Shown here in pieces: positions 59,851-64,000 of a DNA stretch of 64,000 nucleotides; within the stretch, counting starts at the first letter, position 1, and each line of letters starts with the position of its first letter. The stretch covers positions 6,511,501-6,575,500 of the forward strand of contig NZ_CP029078.1 of NCBI RefSeq assembly GCF_005222485.1, in the 5' to 3' direction. The translations under genes were made by a program, and so were the position numbers. Source of the DNA: Streptomyces griseoviridis. Its GTDB lineage: Bacteria; Actinomycetota; Actinomycetes; Streptomycetales; Streptomycetaceae. The notes beneath the pieces are model-generated. The model saw only the letters and a program-made list of their open reading frames with translations, was not told where the DNA came from and made no database searches.

Positions 59851-60747
59851 ATGGCCGACGACATCAAGAAGGACGTGGCCGCCGAGGTGCGCGAGTTCCT
59901 GAGCACCCGGCGCGCCCGGATCACCCCGCGGCAGGCCGGGCTCCCCTTCCACGGCGGGAACCGGCGCGTCGCGGGGCTGCGCCGGGAGGAGGTCGCCCTG
60001 CTCGCGGGGATGAGCGTGGACTACTACGTCCGGCTGGAGCGCGGGAACCTCGGCGGCGCGTCGGACTCCGTTCTCGAAGCCCTCGCACACGCCCTGCGAC
60101 TCGACGAGGCCGAGCGCACCCACCTCTACGACCTCGCCCGCGCGGCCACACCGTCCGGACGGCGGCCCACCGCGACCTCGTCACGGATCAGGCCGACGAT
60201 CATGCGCCTGCTCGACTCCATGCCCGAGGTGCCGGCCTACGTCCGCAACGCCCGCTTCGACGTCCTGGCCGCCAACACACTCGGCCGGGCCCTGTACGCG
60301 CCGGTCTTCGACTCGCCGCTGTTCGCGCAGCGCGGGCCCGTCAACACCGCCCGCTTCATGTTCCTCGACCCCGCGAGCAGGGACTTCTGGTCCGACTGGG
60401 ACAAGGGGGCCGACGACGCGGTCGCCTTCCTGCGCACCGAGACGGGACGCTCGCCCCACGACCGGCTCCTGACCGATCTGGTCGGCGAACTGACCACGCG
60501 CAGCGACGACTTCGCGCGGCGCTGGGCCCGGCACGACGTGAAGTTCCACCGCTCGGGGGTGAAGCGGCTCCACCACCCGCTCGTCGGCGAACTCGCGCTG
60601 CCCTACGAGGCGATGGAGCTGCCGTCCGACCCGGGCCTGCGGCTGAACTTCTACACCCCCGAACCGGACTCCCCGGAGCGGCAGGCGCTCGGCCTGTTGG
60701 CCAGCTGGACCGGTGCGGGCACCGCCGTCCCCGCGGTGGACGACTGA
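59851..60747 (+). CDS. XRE-family regulator with MmyB-like ligand domain
   Basis: A 298-residue regulator. HTH at about 25-75 (RREEVALLAGMSVDYYVRLE), then a ligand-binding domain of the MmyB type (about 120-290: SMPEVPAYVRNARFDVLAAN, cut to 20). This class commonly senses small hydrophobic molecules and represses nearby oxidoreductases. ATG 59851 follows AGGACC, though a Pro-rich open frame continues upstream. It is divergent from the AKR-led operon and 30 bp ahead of another AKR gene, forming one module. Confidence 0.85.
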   Translation: MADDIKKDVAAEVREFLSTRRARITPRQAGLPFHGGNRRVAGLRREEVALLAGMSVDYYVRLERGNLGGASDSVLEALAHALRLDEAERTHLYDLARAATPSGRRPTATSSRIRPTIMRLLDSMPEVPAYVRNARFDVLAANTLGRALYAPVFDSPLFAQRGPVNTARFMFLDPASRDFWSDWDKGADDAVAFLRTETGRSPHDRLLTDLVGELTTRSDDFARRWARHDVKFHRSGVKRLHHPLVGELALPYEAMELPSDPGLRLNFYTPEPDSPERQALGLLASWTGAGTAVPAVDD

Positions 60748-60777
60748 CCACCACACGATCGAGGAGAACCCCCCGCC

Positions 60778-61797
60778 ATGCAGTACCGACCGCTCGGCCG
60801 CACCGGAGTCCAGGTCAGCCCGCTCTGCCTGGGCGCGATGATGTTCGGACCCTGGGGCAACCAGGACGAGGCCGACTCCGTCCGGGTCATCCACCGCGCC
60901 CTCGACGCGGGCGTCAACTTCGTCGACACCGCCGACGTCTACTCCGCGGGCGTCTCCGAGGAGATCGTCGGCAAGGCGCTCAAGGGGCGCCGCGACGACG
61001 TGTTCCTGGCGACCAAGTTCTTCATGCCCATGGACCAGGACGACCCCAACCAGCGGGGCGGCTCACGGCGGTGGATCATCCGCGAGGTGGAGAACTCCCT
61101 GCGCCGCCTGGGAACCGACCACATCGACCTCTACCAGGTCCACCGGCCGAGCCCCGACACGGACGTCGCCGAGACCCTCGGCGCCCTCTCCGACCTCGTC
61201 CACCAGGGCAAGATCCGCTACCTCGGCTCCTCGTCGTACTCCGGCTCGCAGATCGTCGAGGCCCAGTGGACCGCGCGCGAACGGCACCTGGAGCGGTTCG
61301 TGACCGAGCAGCCGCCGTACTCGATCCTGGTCCGCGGCGTCGAGGAGGACGTGCTCCCCACCGTGCGGCGCCACGGCATGGGCACCCTCACCTACAGCCC
61401 GCTCTGCGGCGGCTGGCTCTCCGGCCGCTACCGCAAGAACGCCACCGAGGGCCCCGCCTCCGCCGCCCGCCCCCAGGCCCGCTTCGACATGAGCACCCCG
61501 GCCAACCAGCGCAAGCTGGACGCCGTCGAACAACTCGCCGCGCTGGCCGCGAAGTCCGGCCTCTCCCTGATCGAACTGGCCGTCGCCTTCGTCCTCAACC
61601 ACCCCGGCGTCACCTCGGCGATCATCGGCCCGCGCACGATGGACCAACTGGAGGCGTTCCTGCCGGCCGCCGACGTGACCCTCCCGACGGACGTACTCGA
61701 CGCCATCGACGAGATCGTGGCCCCCGGGGTGACGGTCAACCCCGTCGACAACAGCTACGGGGACTTCGAGCTGCGGGGGGATCAGCGGCGGCGGTGA
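60778..61797 (+). CDS. Aldo/keto reductase, Kv-beta/YajO-like (third AKR)
   Basis: A 339-residue AKR with tetrad residues in FVDTADVYSAG, ATKFFMPM and YQVHRP, and the cofactor motif IIGPRTMDQLEAF. GAGGAGAACC upstream is a good ribosome site, and it lies 30 bp after the XRE gene, likely one operon. Together with the AKRs at 45223 and 58395 it is one of three aldo/keto reductases in a 16-kb region; this copy is closest in type to the 45223 gene. Substrate unknown. Confidence 0.87.
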   Translation: MQYRPLGRTGVQVSPLCLGAMMFGPWGNQDEADSVRVIHRALDAGVNFVDTADVYSAGVSEEIVGKALKGRRDDVFLATKFFMPMDQDDPNQRGGSRRWIIREVENSLRRLGTDHIDLYQVHRPSPDTDVAETLGALSDLVHQGKIRYLGSSSYSGSQIVEAQWTARERHLERFVTEQPPYSILVRGVEEDVLPTVRRHGMGTLTYSPLCGGWLSGRYRKNATEGPASAARPQARFDMSTPANQRKLDAVEQLAALAAKSGLSLIELAVAFVLNHPGVTSAIIGPRTMDQLEAFLPAADVTLPTDVLDAIDEIVAPGVTVNPVDNSYGDFELRGDQRRR

Positions 61798-61912
61798 GGG
61801 GGGCGTCCTGCGGCGATGTGGGGCATCGTGGAGGTAGCGGTTGTCGACGGGGGGTGTCGGACCGGCCGCCCGCGCGGCACCGACCGGCACCGTCAAGGCG
61901 CCCCGCCCTCAC

Positions 61913-62779
61913 TCACCCCCGAACCAGGCCGAGTTGGGTGGTGGCCGCGGTGACCGTCTGTGCGAGCAGGACCGCGATGGTCATGGGGCCGACTCCGCCC
62001 GGGACCGGTGTGATGAGGCGGGCGCGGAGGCGGGCGGTGTCGAAGTCGACGTCGCCGATGTTGCCCGGGTTGTACCCGGCGTCGATCACGACGGCCCCCG
62101 GCTTGATGTCCTCGCCCCGGATGAGCCGGGGACGGCCGACGGCCGCCACGACGATGTCCGCCTCCCGCACGGTCGCCGCCAGATCGCTCGTGCGGGAGTG
62201 GCAGTAGGTGACGGTGGCGTCCCGGGCGAGCAGGAGCATCCCGACGGGCTTGCCGAGGATGGCGCTCCGGCCCACGACCACGGCGTGCCGGCCCGCGGGA
62301 TCGACGTCGTACTCGTCCAGCAGCCGCATGATCCCGCCCGGCGTGCACGACGCGAAACCGGGCAGTCCGAAGCTCATCGCCCCGAAGGAACTCATGGTGA
62401 CCCCGTCGACGTCCTTCTCCGGGGCGATGGCCTCGAACGCCGCCCGCTCGTCGATGTGCGGGCCGCAGGGGTGCTGAAGCAGGATGCCGTGCACTCCGGT
62501 GTCCCGCGAGAGCGACCTGAGGGTCTCCACCAGCTCGGCCGTCGTCGTGGCGGCGGGCAGGCTGACGAGCCGGGACTCGATGCCCGCCTTCGCGCAACGG
62601 GCCCGCTTCATCCGCACGTAGGTGACGGATGCCGGGTCCTCACCCACCAGCACCGTCGCCAGGCAGGGCGTCGCACCGGACCGCCGGGTGACCTCCGCCG
62701 CTCGGTCCGACGCTTCCTCGACGACGCGTCGGGCGAGGCCGGCGCCGTCCATGAGCTGTGCGGTCCGTGTCCGGGACAT
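61913..62779 (-). CDS. folD: FolD-like methylenetetrahydrofolate dehydrogenase/cyclohydrolase
   Basis: A 288-residue bifunctional folate enzyme. Active-site Tyr/Lys are in YVRMKRARC, the Gln in ILLQHPCG, Asp in KDVDGV, and the NADP segment is VVVGRSAILGKPVG, with PVPGGVGPMT near the end. The core folate-loop reads HPCG where most FolD enzymes have LPLP, so this looks like a divergent paralogue rather than the housekeeping copy. ATG 62779 follows GGAGG. It lies alone and convergent with the third AKR gene. Confidence 0.82.
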   Translation of the reverse strand: MSRTRTAQLMDGAGLARRVVEEASDRAAEVTRRSGATPCLATVLVGEDPASVTYVRMKRARCAKAGIESRLVSLPAATTTAELVETLRSLSRDTGVHGILLQHPCGPHIDERAAFEAIAPEKDVDGVTMSSFGAMSFGLPGFASCTPGGIMRLLDEYDVDPAGRHAVVVGRSAILGKPVGMLLLARDATVTYCHSRTSDLAATVREADIVVAAVGRPRLIRGEDIKPGAVVIDAGYNPGNIGDVDFDTARLRARLITPVPGGVGPMTIAVLLAQTVTAATTQLGLVRG

Positions 62780-62971
62780 GGTCGCCTCCAGGCGTCGTTG
62801 ACCACTCGCCCAGGCGCACGGCATCGACCGGTTCGGCGGGCCGCTCCCCGGTGGTGCTCCACCTCAGCGCCAGTCACGGCCCGCACGCCACTCTAGTGGG
62901 GTGTCCCCGCCGAGCGGCGGCTCGCTCCGCCGGCCTTGATCACCCCCCGGTCCGCTGATTGGCTGGGCGGC

Positions 62972-63550
62972 ATGACCGACCTCGGAACCGTCGCCTGGCC
63001 GCCCGCATCGATCAGGACCGGGCGGCTCGTCGTCCGTGAGCCCGAGGCCCGGGACCGGGCGGCGGTCGTCGAGCTGTTCGCCTCGCCCGAGGTGCACACC
63101 TACCTCGGTGGCCCCCGGGGACGGGACGACATCGAGCGGGAGATGCCCGCGGCGCCCGAGCGGCGCCCAGGACGTTTCGTCGTCGAACGTGACGGAGCGA
63201 TGATCGGACAGGTCACGCTCACCGAGAACACCCGGCACCGCTGCCCGGTCGCCGTCGGGAAGGCCGATCTCGGCTATCTGTTCCTGCCGCGGGCGTGGGG
63301 ATTCGGCTACGCGGCCGAGGCGTGCGCCGCCGTGCTCGGATGGTTCGACGGTGTCCTCCCCGATGAGCCGGTGGTGCTCGCCACCCAGACCGCCAACCTC
63401 CGCTCGATGCGCCTCGCCGCGAAGCTGGGATTCGGCGAGCTGGAACGGTTCCACGCCTGGGACGCCGAACAGTGGCTCGGCCTGCGCTCCCCGGTCACGC
63501 CCGCCGGGTCAGGGGACGTCGAGGGTGACCGGGGCCGCCATGGCGGGTGA
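62972..63550 (+). CDS. GNAT-family acetyltransferase (RimJ/RimL-like)
   Basis: A 192-residue N-acetyltransferase of the RimJ/RimL type, with RTGRLVVREPEARD at the start, the acetyl-CoA loop region GYLFLPRAWGFGYAAEA near 95-112 and the NLRSMRLAAKLGF helix. The ATG at 62972 has no clear Shine-Dalgarno. The C-terminal 14 codons overlap the convergent lipoprotein gene, and the natural substrate is unknown. Could also be a small-molecule or antibiotic acetyltransferase. Confidence 0.82.
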   Translation: MTDLGTVAWPPASIRTGRLVVREPEARDRAAVVELFASPEVHTYLGGPRGRDDIEREMPAAPERRPGRFVVERDGAMIGQVTLTENTRHRCPVAVGKADLGYLFLPRAWGFGYAAEACAAVLGWFDGVLPDEPVVLATQTANLRSMRLAAKLGFGELERFHAWDAEQWLGLRSPVTPAGSGDVEGDRGRHGG

Positions 63551-63754
63551 GCGTGTGGTGGCGCCGACCGCCTGGCCGTTGACGCGCGCCGTGATCACGA
63601 GGCGCCGGGCGGAGACCGCCCGGGAGCCGACGGTGAGCAGGGAGAGGTCCACCGGCGACACGGGCGGCCCGGGAGCGGGCGGGCTCCCGCTTCCACACGC
63701 GGCCACCGCGGCGAGCGCCGCGAGAACGGCCGCCAGCCGTGCGTGCCTCAACAT
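63509..63754 (-). CDS. Small predicted lipoprotein
   Basis: An 81-residue protein with an N-terminal signal (RHARLAAVLAALAAVAAC) whose lipobox VAAC places Cys20 at the lipidation site, followed by a Pro/Ser linker and a short beta-rich domain. It overlaps the convergent GNAT gene by 42 nt. No clear ribosome site; TACCGT 11 nt upstream of the ATG may be its -10. Too small for family assignment. Confidence 0.6.
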   Translation of the reverse strand: MLRHARLAAVLAALAAVAACGSGSPPAPGPPVSPVDLSLLTVGSRAVSARRLVITARVNGQAVGATTRSPAMAAPVTLDVP

Positions 63755-64000
63755 CTCTTATCCGTACGGTAGTTCGTCGGGATTCCAGGCAACGGCGCTA
63801 CGGCACACCGCTTCGGGGCCCTGGCGTGCGGTCGAGGACCCCTCGCCGGTCCCTCACGTCGGCTCAACGACGTCCTCCGGTCCTGGCGACCGCTGTTGCG
63901 CTGTTTCGCGCGCCCGCGCACAGGGGCGCGCGGAACCCGTCCCGCCCCCGCCCCCGACCCTCCAAGCCACAGAGCCTCGCGGTATCGGTCATTCCGGCGG
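63755..64000. other. Non-coding end of the window
   Basis: No frame with coding character. An imperfect hairpin, TTTCGCGCGCCC (63904-63915) against GGGCGCGCGGAA (63924-63935), may be a terminator of a gene beyond the window. Confidence 0.4.

Overview
The window is very GC-rich with a strong G/C third-position bias and has the gene content of a Streptomyces chromosome: SepH, CutRS, DUF4193/DUF3093/DUF3159/DUF3710/DUF5998 proteins, a coproporphyrin-type ferrochelatase and an actinobacterial c-di-AMP riboswitch. From memory, the gene order from about 0.4 to 42 kb matches S. coelicolor SCO5836 to about SCO5901; no database was searched.

Region 1 (1-42.0 kb) is conserved core. It holds a partial gene, topoisomerase IV subunit ParC, two M16 peptidase subunits, a riboswitch-controlled M23 cell-wall peptidase, a FadR-type regulator, HPr of the PTS, a GNAT/acyl-CoA-synthetase fusion, DUF5998, an alkaline-phosphatase-fold hydrolase, thymidine kinase, a glyoxalase-fold protein, a sulfurtransferase and the division protein SepH. 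Then come a 2-TM protein, an aldonolactone oxidase with an MFS exporter, ferrochelatase, inositol monophosphatase, CutRS, several DUF proteins, dUTPase, a secreted alginate-lyase-like enzyme, KdpDE, an OB-fold/DUF3159 pair, two TrkA proteins, an APC permease and a TrmA-type RNA methyltransferase. Several of these genes have a TANNNT-like -10 hexamer 6-8 nt before the start codon and no clear Shine-Dalgarno, which suggests leaderless mRNAs. In S. coelicolor, as I recall, the red (undecylprodigiosin) cluster lies between the TrkA pair and the permease; here that interval holds only a 31-residue ORF and a minisatellite.

Region 2 (42.0-45.2 kb) is an accessory patch. It has a two-gene unit (2-TM protein plus an HTH/coiled-coil/receiver fusion) with an intergenic array of GTTGC/GCAAC repeats on its 5' side, a rearranged IS5-family transposase remnant, and a DUF4291 gene.

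Region 3 (45.2-64.0 kb) is an oxidoreductase-rich accessory region made of small regulator-plus-enzyme modules. These are TetR with an aldo/keto reductase (two copies of a 24-bp operator-like element), LysR with an F420-reductase-like protein and an SDR (a 9-5-9 palindrome beside lysR), a two-component pair, a glycosyltransferase gene broken by an in-frame UGA, and an XRE regulator divergent from a five-gene redox operon (AKR, DUF2255, zinc dehydrogenase, cupin, zinc dehydrogenase) with a perfect 17-bp palindrome between them. It ends with a FolD paralogue, a GNAT acetyltransferase and a small lipoprotein. No tRNA, rRNA, CRISPR array or intact IS element was seen.
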